DNA of 64,000 nt from Streptomyces sp. SAI-127 (GTDB lineage Bacteria; Actinomycetota; Actinomycetes; Streptomycetales; Streptomycetaceae): assembly GCF_029894425.1 (NCBI RefSeq), contig NZ_JARXYJ010000001.1, forward strand, positions 8,142,501 through 8,206,500, read 5' to 3'. The position numbers and the translations under genes were made by a program. Below, in pieces: positions 35,155-42,985 of the stretch. Every line of letters begins with the position of its first letter. The stretch's first letter is position 1. The notes under the pieces were generated by a model. It was given only the letters and a program-made list of their open reading frames with translations, made no database searches and was not told the DNA's origin.

Positions 35155-36281
35155 TGACCCGCACCCCGACCCGCTACACCTACTACACCGCCGACCTCGC
35201 CACCGGTGCCATCACCGACGAACTCCCCCTGTACGACGCCACGTTCAGCACCGAGCTCAACGAAGCCGGCGAGTTCCGCGCCCGCTTGCCGCTGGGTGAC
35301 CCGCGGATCGGTGTCCACCGCCCCCGTGAACTCACCGAGCCCGGCCGCGCCGCCCTCTACGTCGAGCGGGGCGGCGTGCTCGTCTGGGGCGGGGTGATCT
35401 GGACCGTCAAGTACACCTCCGCCGACCAGCACCTGGAGATCGGGGCGGCCGGTTTCCTGTCCTACTTCGACCACCGCCGGGTCCTGCCCGCCGACTTCGA
35501 CCCGGCCGCCCCCGACCTGGCCTCGGTCAACGTCCCCTTCACCGACCGCGACCAGTGCGACATCGCCCGCGACCTCGTCGCCATCGCCCAGGCGCACCCC
35601 GGCGGCGACATCCGGGTCCGCCCCGAGTCCACGGCCCGCTCCGGGATCACCCGCACCCTCCTCTACCCCGGCAGCGACCTCAAGAGCACCGGTGAGGCGC
35701 TGCGTGAACTGGCCAGCCTGGAGGACGGCCCCGACTTCCTGTTCGACATGGCGTACGGCAGCGACGGCCGTCCCGTGCGCAGACTCCGCGTCGGGACCCC
35801 GCACCTCGGCCAGCAGGGCACCCCGCACGTGTGGGAGTACGGCGCCAACCTCATCGGCTACACCTGGCCGGCCGACGGCGCCTCCACCGCGAACCGGATC
35901 TTCGCCCTCGGGGAGCAGGGCGAGAGCGACCAGCTCGTCGCGGTCGCCGAGGACCCCGGCACCGGGCGCCCGCTGACCGAGACCGAGGTCTCCTACGTCC
36001 ATCTCACCGACGCGGACCTTCTGCGCTCCCAGGCCCGGTCGGCCCTCGCCGCCGTCTCCGCCCCCGTCGTCCTGCCCGAGCTGACCGTGCGCGCCGACCT
36101 GGATCCCGTACTCGGCTCCTATCAGGTCGGCGACGACGCCCTGGTCGTCATCAAGGACGTGTTCTTTCCCGAGGGCACCCGGTTCGGCGTGCGGATCACC
36201 GGGATCGAGGTCACCCCGGGCAACGACGCGGGCGAGGAACAGGTCCAGCTGACCGTCACCCCCGCCACCAGCACCCCATGA
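35154..36281 (+). CDS. Tal-like / gp37-like minor tail protein
   Basis: Protein of 375 residues from GTG 35154. Features are YDATFSTELNEAGEFRARLP, YVERGGVLVWGGVIWTVKYT and GAAGFLSYFDHRR, a pattern found in tail-tip hub proteins (Tal / ReqiPepy6 gp37-like) of actinophages. The C-terminus ends in a beta-rich segment ITGIEVTPGNDAGEEQVQLT. No peptidase or lysozyme motif is seen. It closes the structural part of the module. Confidence 0.75.
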   Translation: MTRTPTRYTYYTADLATGAITDELPLYDATFSTELNEAGEFRARLPLGDPRIGVHRPRELTEPGRAALYVERGGVLVWGGVIWTVKYTSADQHLEIGAAGFLSYFDHRRVLPADFDPAAPDLASVNVPFTDRDQCDIARDLVAIAQAHPGGDIRVRPESTARSGITRTLLYPGSDLKSTGEALRELASLEDGPDFLFDMAYGSDGRPVRRLRVGTPHLGQQGTPHVWEYGANLIGYTWPADGASTANRIFALGEQGESDQLVAVAEDPGTGRPLTETEVSYVHLTDADLLRSQARSALAAVSAPVVLPELTVRADLDPVLGSYQVGDDALVVIKDVFFPEGTRFGVRITGIEVTPGNDAGEEQVQLTVTPATSTP

Positions 36282-36297
36282 ACCGGAGGAGTACCCC

Positions 36298-36471
36298 GTG
36301 ACCAGGATCAACCGCCCCGACACCCTCCTCACCGAGCTGCGCGACATCAAACGCCGCCTCCACGCCCTGGAGACCGCGCAGCGCGCGACGTCCGCAGGCG
36401 GCCAGTCGACGGCCGCAGCCGAGCACCTCGCCGAGGAATCCACCGAGACCGGCACATCCGGGTCCGAATAG
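36298..36471 (+). CDS. Small helical protein, last gene of tail module
   Basis: A 57-residue protein from GTG 36298 with GGAGGA upstream, beginning VTRINRPDTLLTELRDIKRR followed by LHALETAQR. A short predicted coiled coil precedes a Ser/Thr/Glu-rich tail. It follows the Tal-like gene by 16 bases. Tiny coiled-coil proteins at this place occur in actinophage tail operons, possibly as fibre trimerisation partners; no function is assigned. Confidence 0.6.
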   Translation: MTRINRPDTLLTELRDIKRRLHALETAQRATSAGGQSTAAAEHLAEESTETGTSGSE

Positions 36472-36505
36472 CCGTTTCCGCAGGTGAGAGGTGATCGGAT
36501 CGTCG

Positions 36506-36521
36506 TCGTACACACGTTCGG
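36506..36521. promoter_or_regulatory. LexA (SOS) box upstream of dnaE2
   Basis: TCGTACACACGTTCGG matches the actinobacterial LexA consensus TCGAAC-N4-GTTCGA with one mismatch in each half-site. It lies 61 bases before the dnaE2 start, with TATGGT (36531-36536) as a possible -10 nearby. DnaE2 operons are SOS-regulated in mycobacteria and others, which agrees. Confidence 0.7.
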
Positions 36522-36582
36522 TTTTTGGTCTATGGTGGAGGTGAGGCGATAGGGAACTGATGTTCGACAGCGGGAGGTGCGG

Positions 36583-39500
36583 ATGCCTGGCTTCACTCAT
36601 CTGCACACCGTCTCCGGGTTCTCCCTGCGCTACGGCGCCTCGCACCCGGAGCGCCTCGCCGAGCGCGCCTCCGAGCGGGGGATGGACGCCCTCGCCCTCA
36701 CCGACCGGGACACCCTCGCGGGTGCGGTCCGGTTCGCCAAGGCCTGTGCGAAGGCGGGGGTGCGGCCGTTGTTCGGGGTGGGGCTGGCCGTGGAGGAGGC
36801 CGAGCCCGTACGACAGGAACGGCGCCGTGCTCCCGTGCGCGGAGGTGCCTTCGTCGACGAGTCGGCTCCCCGTGTCACCTTTCTCGCCCGGGACGGTGCC
36901 CGCGGCTGGGCCGACCTGTGCCGGCTCGTCACGGTGGCGCACTCGGACAAGGGCACGCCACTGCTGCCCCGGGCCGAGAACCGGGGGGACGGGCTGACCG
37001 TGCTGCTCGGGCCCGCCTCCGATGTCGGCCGGGCCCTCGCCGCCGGCCGCCCCGACCGGGCCGCCCGGCTGCTCGTTCCCTGGCGGGAGACCTACGGCGA
37101 CGCCCTGCGGCTCGAAGCCGTCTGGCACGGGCGCAAGGGCACGGGACCGGGCTCCCTGCGGCTGGCCGCCCGTACGGTCGGCTTCGCCGCCGAGCAGCGG
37201 ATCCGCCCCGTGCTCAGCAATGCCGTACGGTACGCCGACGCCGGCCTGGGCCCGGTCGCCGACGTCCTGGACTCCGCCCGCCGCCTTGTCCCCGTCGGCG
37301 CCGTCAAGGAACTGGACTCCGGCGAGGCCTGGCTCAAGGACGTGGGGGCCATGCTGGCGGCCGCCGAACGGATCGTCGAGGCCGCGGGTTTCCGGCGCGA
37401 CACCGCTCACCGGCTGCTGGAGCAGACACAGGCGACGGCCGCCGAGTGCCTGGTCGACCCCGAGGACGACCTCGGGATCGGCACCGTCCACTTCCCCGAG
37501 CCGCACCTCGTCGGCGCGGGCCGCCGCACCGCCCAGCGGGCCCTGGCCTCGCGGGCGGCGGCCGGGATGGTGCTGAAGGGGTACGCGGGCAAGCCCGCGT
37601 ACTGGGAGCGGATGCACGAGGAACTGGACATCATCGCCCACCACGGCTTCGCCTCCTACTTCCTGACGGTCGCTCAGGTCGTGGACGACGTGCGGGACAT
37701 GGGGATTCGGGTGGCCGCCCGTGGCTCGGGCGCCGGTTCCCTGGTCAATCACCTTCTCGGGATCGCCCACGCCGATCCCGTCGAGCACGGGCTGCTGATG
37801 GAGCGGTTCCTGTCCACCCGGCGGCTCGTTCTGCCCGACATCGACATCGATGTGGAGTCCGCGCGCCGCCTCGAGGTCTACCGGGCGATCATCGGCCGGT
37901 TCGGGACCGAGCGGGTCGCCACCGTCGCGATGCCGGAGACGTACCGGGTGCGGCACGCGATCCGGGACGTGGGGGCGGCCCTGTCCATGGACCCCGCCGA
38001 CATCGACCGCATCGCCAAGTCCTTCCCGCACATCCGGGCGCGCGACGCCCGCGCGGCCCTGGCGGAACTGCCCGAACTCAAGGAACTGGCAGCCGAGAAG
38101 GAGAGATACGGCCGGATGTGGGAGCTGGTCGAGGCGCTCGACGCTCTCCCCCGGGGGATCGCCATGCATCCGTGCGGGGTGCTGCTCTCCGACGCGACCC
38201 TGCTCCGCCGTACGCCGGTCATGCCGACCAGCGGCGAGGGGTTTCCCATGTCGCAGTTCGACAAGGAGGACGTCGAGGATCTCGGGCTGCTCAAGCTCGA
38301 TGTGCTGGGCGTGCGGATGCAGTCGGCGATGGCGCACGCGGTCGCGGAGGTGGAGCGGGCGACGGGGGAGCGGATCGACCTGGACGCCGTGCCGCCGGGT
38401 GACCCGGCGACGTATCAACTCGTCCGGTCCACCGAGACGTTGGGCTGCTTCCAGATCGAGTCGCCGGGGCAGCGGGACCTGGTCGGGCGGTTGCAGCCGG
38501 CCACCTTCCACGATCTCGTCGTCGACATCTCGCTCTTCCGGCCCGGTCCGGTCGCCGCCGACATGGTGCGGCCGTTCATCGAGGCACGGCACGGGCGGGC
38601 GCCCGTCCGGTATCCGCACCCGGATCTGGAGCGGCCGCTGAAGGAGACGTACGGGGTCGTCGTCTTCCACGAGCAGATCATCGACATCGTCGACATCATG
38701 ACCGGGTGCGGGCGCGGCGAGGCGGACCGGGTGCGGCGCGGGCTGTCCGACCCGGAGTCGCAGGGGCGGATCCGGTTCTGGTTCGCGCAGCACGCGGCGG
38801 CGAACGGATACAGCGCGGAAACGATTCAGCGGACCTGGGAGATCGTCGAGGCCTTCGGGTCGTACGGCTTCTGCAAGGCGCACGCGGTCGCCTTCGCCGT
38901 ACCGACGTACCAGTCGGCGTGGCTGAAGGCGCACCACCCGGCGGCCTTCTACGCCGGGCTGCTCACGCACGACCCCGGGATGTATCCGAAGCGGCTGCTG
39001 CTGGCGGACGCGCGGCGGCGCGGGGTGCCGATCCTGCCGTTGGACGTGAACGAGTCGGGAGTCGCACATCGGATCGAACTGGTGTCTGAATCCTCTGTCG
39101 TGTGGGGGCTTCGGCTGGCCCTCTCCGACGTGCACGGCATCAGCGAGGCCGAGGCGGCACGGATCGCCGAGGGGCAGCCGTACGCCTCACTGCTGGACTT
39201 CTGGGAGCGGGCGCGTCCGAGCCGTCCGGTGGCTCAACGCCTTGCGCAAGTAGGGGCGTTGGATGCCTTCGGCGCCAACCGGCGTGATCTGCAACTGCAC
39301 CTGACCGAGCTGCACCGGGGCGCACGCGGCGGCCGTGGGGCCCAACTCCCCTTGTCCGGCGGTCGGAAGACGGCCTCGGTCGGGCTGCCGGATCTCTCCT
39401 CCGTGGAGAAACTCAGCGCCGAGCTGGGAGTGCTGTCGATGGACGTCTCACGCAATCTGATGGACGACCACCAGAAGTTCCTGACGGAGTTGGGCGTGGT

Positions 39501-40008
39501 CAGCGCGCGCCGGCTGCGGGAGGCGCGGCACGGTGAGGCCGTACTGGTCGCGGGGGCCAAGGCGGCCACCCAGACACCGCCGATCCGGTCCGGCAAGCGG
39601 GTCATCTTCAGCACCCTGGACGACGGCACCGGCCTGGTCGACCTCGCCTTCTTCGACGACTCCCACGACGCCTGCGCCCACACCGTCTTCCACTCCTGGC
39701 TGCTGCTGGTGCGCGGGGTGGTGCAGCGGCGCGGCCCGCGCAGCCTCAGCGTGGTGGGCGCGGCCGCCTGGAACCTCGCCGAACTGGTCGAACTGCGGGA
39801 CAGCGAAGGCCTGGACGCGGTGGCGGCACGGCTGGCGGAGCCGGTGCCGGTCCCGGACGGAGACGCGGCCGCGGATCCGACCGGCGGCAGGCGAATCCAA
39901 ATGCCGACGGGATACGAACTGCATCCATGGGCCGATCTGCGACCGGCGGGTCAAGAGCCCTCACAGATACGGAAGTTGTGGCACCAGAGCCCGGGGAGTG
40001 CGGGATGA
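36583..40008 (+). CDS. dnaE2: Error-prone DNA polymerase III alpha, DnaE2 type
   Basis: Protein of 1141 residues. An N-terminal PHP domain (FTHLHTVSGFSLRYGASHPE) precedes the polymerase core. The catalytic acidic residues lie in LVLPDIDIDVE (about 416-426) and HEQIIDIVDIMTGCGRGEAD. A tandem HhH region near LSDVHGISEAEAARI and an OB-fold (RVIFSTLDDGTGLVDLAFFD) follow. DnaE2 performs mutagenic translesion synthesis. GGGAGG five bases before ATG 36583 supports this start over GTG 36577, which overlaps that site. A LexA box lies upstream, and the stop overlaps the polymerase-Y gene start. Confidence 0.95.
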   Translation: MPGFTHLHTVSGFSLRYGASHPERLAERASERGMDALALTDRDTLAGAVRFAKACAKAGVRPLFGVGLAVEEAEPVRQERRRAPVRGGAFVDESAPRVTFLARDGARGWADLCRLVTVAHSDKGTPLLPRAENRGDGLTVLLGPASDVGRALAAGRPDRAARLLVPWRETYGDALRLEAVWHGRKGTGPGSLRLAARTVGFAAEQRIRPVLSNAVRYADAGLGPVADVLDSARRLVPVGAVKELDSGEAWLKDVGAMLAAAERIVEAAGFRRDTAHRLLEQTQATAAECLVDPEDDLGIGTVHFPEPHLVGAGRRTAQRALASRAAAGMVLKGYAGKPAYWERMHEELDIIAHHGFASYFLTVAQVVDDVRDMGIRVAARGSGAGSLVNHLLGIAHADPVEHGLLMERFLSTRRLVLPDIDIDVESARRLEVYRAIIGRFGTERVATVAMPETYRVRHAIRDVGAALSMDPADIDRIAKSFPHIRARDARAALAELPELKELAAEKERYGRMWELVEALDALPRGIAMHPCGVLLSDATLLRRTPVMPTSGEGFPMSQFDKEDVEDLGLLKLDVLGVRMQSAMAHAVAEVERATGERIDLDAVPPGDPATYQLVRSTETLGCFQIESPGQRDLVGRLQPATFHDLVVDISLFRPGPVAADMVRPFIEARHGRAPVRYPHPDLERPLKETYGVVVFHEQIIDIVDIMTGCGRGEADRVRRGLSDPESQGRIRFWFAQHAAANGYSAETIQRTWEIVEAFGSYGFCKAHAVAFAVPTYQSAWLKAHHPAAFYAGLLTHDPGMYPKRLLLADARRRGVPILPLDVNESGVAHRIELVSESSVVWGLRLALSDVHGISEAEAARIAEGQPYASLLDFWERARPSRPVAQRLAQVGALDAFGANRRDLQLHLTELHRGARGGRGAQLPLSGGRKTASVGLPDLSSVEKLSAELGVLSMDVSRNLMDDHQKFLTELGVVSARRLREARHGEAVLVAGAKAATQTPPIRSGKRVIFSTLDDGTGLVDLAFFDDSHDACAHTVFHSWLLLVRGVVQRRGPRSLSVVGAAAWNLAELVELRDSEGLDAVAARLAEPVPVPDGDAAADPTGGRRIQMPTGYELHPWADLRPAGQEPSQIRKLWHQSPGSAG

Positions 40009-40973
40009 CCATCCTCTGCGTACGTTTCCAGCTGCCGCCGACGCGGGAGGCGGCCCTGCCCGAACTGCTCGGCCTCCTCGAGGAGTTCACGCCGGTCGTC
40101 GAGGCGCTGCCGCCGGACCGGGCACTGGCCGATCTGCGGGGCGCCGAACGGTACTTCAAACGGGACGCCGTCGAACTGGCCTCGGTGATCCGGGTCCGCG
40201 CCCTCGCCCTGCACGGCGTCGACTGCGCGATCGGCGCCGGACCCGGGCCGATGCTGGCCCGCATGGCGCTGAAGGACGCCCGGCCCGGGGTGACCTGTGC
40301 GGTCCCCGGGGACGCGGTGGCGGACTTCCTCGCCGGCCGGCCCGTCGCCGCGCTCCCCGGCGTCGGCGGCGCCACCGCCCGCGTCCTGTGCGAGTACGGC
40401 CTCGACACCCTGGGCCGGGTCGCCGCCGCACCCCTGTCCACGCTCCAGCGCCTGGTCGGCGCCAAGGCCGGCCGCGAACTGCACGAGAAGGCGAACGGCG
40501 TGGACCGCGGCCGGGTGGTCCCGAACGGCGTCTCACGCTCCCTGGCCACCGAACGCCCCTTCACCCGCGACGAGTTGGACCCCGACCGGCACCGCCGCGC
40601 CCTGCTCTCCGCCGCCGAGGAACTGGGTGCCCGGCTGCGCGCCCTCGACAAGGTCTGCCGCACCCTGACCCTCACCGTGCGCTACGCCGACCGCACCGCG
40701 ACCACCCGCAGCCGCACCCTCGGTGAACCCACCGCCCACTCGGTGGCCCTGACCAGGGCGGCGTACGACATGTACGAGGCCCTCGGTCTCCAGCGCGCCC
40801 GAGTCCGCTCCATCTCCCTGCGCGCCGAGGGCCTCGACCCCGCCGAACAGGCCTCTCACCAGCTCACCTTCGACCCCACGGACGACAAGCTCCGCCGTAT
40901 CGAGGAGGCCGCGGACCGGGCCCGGGCGAGGTTCGGGCCGCTGGCGGTACTCCCGGGAACCCTGGCCGCGTAG
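40005..40973 (+). CDS. Y-family polymerase-like protein (ImuB-like)
   Basis: Protein of 322 residues. The order of a DinB/ImuB protein is recognisable: palm-like N-terminus, a helix-hairpin-helix at AALPGVGGATARVLCEYGLD (about 112-131), and a little-finger-like end. The canonical catalytic acidic sites are missing: the N-terminus reads ILCVRFQLPP instead of a DxD-type motif, and DLRGAERYF replaces the SxDE block. ImuB proteins similarly lack polymerase activity and connect DnaE2 with the sliding clamp. The ATGA overlap puts it in the SOS operon with dnaE2. It is shorter than mycobacterial ImuB. Confidence 0.85.
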   Translation: MTILCVRFQLPPTREAALPELLGLLEEFTPVVEALPPDRALADLRGAERYFKRDAVELASVIRVRALALHGVDCAIGAGPGPMLARMALKDARPGVTCAVPGDAVADFLAGRPVAALPGVGGATARVLCEYGLDTLGRVAAAPLSTLQRLVGAKAGRELHEKANGVDRGRVVPNGVSRSLATERPFTRDELDPDRHRRALLSAAEELGARLRALDKVCRTLTLTVRYADRTATTRSRTLGEPTAHSVALTRAAYDMYEALGLQRARVRSISLRAEGLDPAEQASHQLTFDPTDDKLRRIEEAADRARARFGPLAVLPGTLAA

Positions 40974-40974
40974 G

Positions 40975-41349
40975 TCAGTTGGCCCACGGCGGAGTGATAC
41001 GGGTGCCGTCGGCCAGTGTCGCCTCCAGGCCGATGGAGGTGGTGACCCAGGTGAGGGCCGTGTGATCGGTCCGGTTCTCGACGGCGAAAATCGCGCCGGG
41101 GTTGACGATCACCGTGTCGCCCGCGGTGATCCGATGGGTGGTGCCGTCGAGAGTGATCAGGAGTTCGCCGATGAGCAGGTGGAAGATCTCCTCGCGGTTG
41201 ACGGTGTGAGCCGGCGCCTTCGTCCCCGCGGGAATCTCGCCGCGCCAGGCGCAGAGCTCCTTGGCGCCGCTGAGGGGAGTGGCGTACGAGACGAAACGGG
41301 CGCCGTGGATCTCGTGGGTGACGGCATCGGACGAGCGGACTACGGGCAT
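40975..41349 (-). CDS. Cupin-domain protein
   Basis: Protein of 124 residues, a single small beta-barrel. The cupin motifs read GTKAPAHTVNREEIFHLLIG (motif 1, His and Glu present) and ITAGDTVIVNPGAIFAVENR (motif 2, without the usual His). Such proteins may bind metal, or act as isomerase, quercetinase or detoxifying proteins. It is divergent from a MarR gene across a region with two palindromes, hence probably MarR-repressed. It converges tightly with the polymerase-Y gene (one base between stops). Confidence 0.8.
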   Translation of the reverse strand: MPVVRSSDAVTHEIHGARFVSYATPLSGAKELCAWRGEIPAGTKAPAHTVNREEIFHLLIGELLITLDGTTHRITAGDTVIVNPGAIFAVENRTDHTALTWVTTSIGLEATLADGTRITPPWAN

Positions 41350-41371
41350 GCGGGACCTCCGGGTCCAGAGA

Positions 41372-41390
41372 TGGTCAAGCAGGTTGACTA
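41372..41390. promoter_or_regulatory. MarR operator 1
   Basis: TGGTCAAGC-A-GGTTGACTA, a 19-bp palindrome matching at seven of nine positions, centred on 41381. It lies next to the cupin start and is the weaker of two related sites. Confidence 0.55.
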
Positions 41391-41400
41391 TATGTCTCCA

Positions 41401-41419
41401 TGGTCAAGCTGCTTGACCA
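41401..41419. promoter_or_regulatory. MarR operator 2, perfect palindrome
   Basis: TGGTCAAGC-T-GCTTGACCA is a perfect 19-bp palindrome centred on 41410, 29 bp from site 1. It overlaps TTGACC, a likely -35 for the MarR gene, whose -10 (TCAATG) ends six bases before GTG 41447. Autoregulation and cupin repression are inferred. Confidence 0.65.
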
Positions 41420-41446
41420 ATTCGTCAAGGGTGTTTCAATGCCTGG

Positions 41447-41890
41447 GTGCAGAACTCCGAAGCCCTCGCCCTGGCCGCCGCCCTGCTCGCCGCCGCCGGT
41501 GACCTGACCCAGCGCATCAACGAGGGGGTCGTCGCCCGGGGGTTCGAGGCGCGGCCCGCCTGGGGCTTCGCGTTCGCGCGGCTCGCGCCGGACGGGGCCA
41601 CGGTCACGGAGCTGGCCGGGCATCTCGGCGTGACCAAGCAGGCCGCGAGCCAGCTGGTCGACGAGATCGTGCGCAAGGGGTACGCCGAGCGGCGGCCGCA
41701 TCCCGGGGACGCGCGGGCCCGGCTGGTCGTGCTGACCGAGCGGGGATGGGCCTGCACGCGTGCGGCAGAGGAGGCCGCAGCGGAGGCCGTGCGGTCGTGG
41801 ACCGATGTACTCGGTGAGAGTGATGTGCGCGCGCTGTGCGACCGATTGGGGCGCATTGCTCCCCATGGTCCCATCAGGCCCACCTGGTGA
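41447..41890 (+). CDS. MarR-family regulator
   Basis: Protein of 147 residues. The winged helix region TVTELAGHLGVTKQAASQLV followed by DEIVRKGYAERRPHPGDARA contains the MarR helix-turn-helix and the DxR wing. It probably acts as a dimer that releases DNA on binding a phenolic or oxidised ligand. GTG 41447 has no ribosome site and follows a -10-like hexamer by six bases, so it may be leaderless. Two matching palindromes occupy the gap to the divergent cupin gene. Confidence 0.9.
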   Translation: MQNSEALALAAALLAAAGDLTQRINEGVVARGFEARPAWGFAFARLAPDGATVTELAGHLGVTKQAASQLVDEIVRKGYAERRPHPGDARARLVVLTERGWACTRAAEEAAAEAVRSWTDVLGESDVRALCDRLGRIAPHGPIRPTW

Positions 41891-41999
41891 CGGTTCATCA
41901 GTAGATGCAGGCGGCGCGGTTAACACTGCAAGTTTTTACTGACGCGTAACTTCACAAGTGCACTACTCGTCCGTAACTTTCGAATTGAACAGCATCCTC

Positions 42000-42013
42000 G
42001 TGATCCGGATCAC
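42000..42013. promoter_or_regulatory. Crp-like palindrome upstream of secreted lipase
   Basis: GTGATCCGGATCAC is a perfect 14-bp palindrome. With flanks it reads CGTGA-N6-TCACA, one base off the classical Crp consensus. It is 49 bases upstream of the lipase start. A role in carbon-dependent or developmental control through Crp is an inference. Confidence 0.45.
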
Positions 42014-42061
42014 AGGGCGTAAGGCCATCGCAACTCCCTTGAGCCGCAAGGAGATCACACG

Positions 42062-42925
42062 ATGCTGCCCTGGAAACGAGCCCTCAGACCCCTGGCCGCC
42101 CTGCTCCTGACCGCCGCGGTCGCCCTCGTCCCCGCCGCCGGAGTCGCCCAGGCGGCCGCCGCCCCCAGCAGCGGCTGGAACGACTACACCTGCAAGCCCT
42201 CCGCCGCGCACCCCCGCCCCGTCGTCCTCGTCCACGGCACCTTCGCCAACTCCGTGGACAACTGGCTGGCCCTCGCCCCCTACCTGGAGAACCGCGACTA
42301 CTGCGTCTTCTCCTTCGACTACGGCCAACTCTCCGGAGTACCCCTCTTCCACGGCCTGGGCCCCATCGACAAGTCGGCGGAGCAGCTGAAGACCTTCGTC
42401 GACAAGGTGCTCGCCGCCACCGGCGCCCCCGAGACCGACCTCGTCGGTCACTCGCAGGGCGGCCTGATGCCCCGCTACTACCTCAAGTTCCTCGGCGGAG
42501 CCGCCAAGGTGAACGCCCTCGTCGGTATCGCCCCCGACAACCACGGAACCACCCTGTCCGGCATCGCCAACCTGATGCCGTACTTCCCGGGCATCCAGGA
42601 CCTGCTCACCACCCACACCCCGGCCCTCGCCGACCAGGTCGTCGGCTCCCCCTTCCTCACCAGACTCAACGAAGGCGGCGACACCGTCCCCGGCGTCAAG
42701 TACACCGTCCTCGCCACCAAGTACGACGAGGTCGTCACGCCGTACCGGAGCCAGTTCCTCAGCGGATCCGGCGTCCACAACGTCCTGCTGCAGGACCTGT
42801 GCGCGCTCGATCTCTCCGAGCACGTGGCCATCGGGCTGTTCGACCGGATCGCCTTCCACGAGGTGGCCAACGCCCTCGATCCCACCCACGCCACCCCCAC
42901 CACCTGCGCGTCGGCGTTCAGTTGA
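42062..42925 (+). CDS. Secreted triacylglycerol lipase, alpha/beta hydrolase
   Basis: Protein of 287 residues with a Sec signal (basic start KRALRP, core LAALLLTAAVALVPAAG, cleavage near AQAAAA). The mature enzyme has VVLVHGTFANSVDNW (oxyanion), the nucleophile Ser in VGHSQGG, Asp near TKYDEVVTPY, and His in LSEHVAIGLFD. Cys pairs (YTCKP, DYCVF, DLCALD, TTCAS) suggest two disulfides. Resembles the remembered S. coelicolor SCO1735 lipase. GCAAGGAG upstream of the ATG supports the start. It ends in a large shared hairpin with the LPMO gene. Confidence 0.9.
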   Translation: MLPWKRALRPLAALLLTAAVALVPAAGVAQAAAAPSSGWNDYTCKPSAAHPRPVVLVHGTFANSVDNWLALAPYLENRDYCVFSFDYGQLSGVPLFHGLGPIDKSAEQLKTFVDKVLAATGAPETDLVGHSQGGLMPRYYLKFLGGAAKVNALVGIAPDNHGTTLSGIANLMPYFPGIQDLLTTHTPALADQVVGSPFLTRLNEGGDTVPGVKYTVLATKYDEVVTPYRSQFLSGSGVHNVLLQDLCALDLSEHVAIGLFDRIAFHEVANALDPTHATPTTCASAFS

Positions 42926-42985
42926 CCGATGCCGGGGCCTGTCCGGCCTGAGCCGCCGGTCAGGCCCCGGAGATCGTTCGGTCAA
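42922..42985. terminator. Large bidirectional terminator between lipase and LPMO genes
   Basis: Nested repeats: TTGACCGA (42922-42929) with TCGGTCAA (42978-42985), and CCGGGGCCTG (42932-42941) with CAGGCCCCGG (42961-42970), plus an inner CCGGC/GCCGG pair. The stop codons of both convergent genes lie in the outer arms. Confidence 0.8.

Noticed and set aside
28104..36471. Contractile injection system (eCIS/R-type tailocin) interpretation
   Set aside because: No sheath protein, gp25-like baseplate, spike or AAA+ ATPase was found. The tube, chaperone frameshift and Dit-like protein are those of non-contractile siphophage tails.
36256..39135. 959-codon minus-strand frame across dnaE2
   Set aside because: Shadow of dnaE2; the plus strand carries the polymerase catalytic motifs and PHP domain.
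40005..40973. Active DinB/Pol IV
   Set aside because: The catalytic acidic motifs are absent, so an ImuB-like accessory is more likely.
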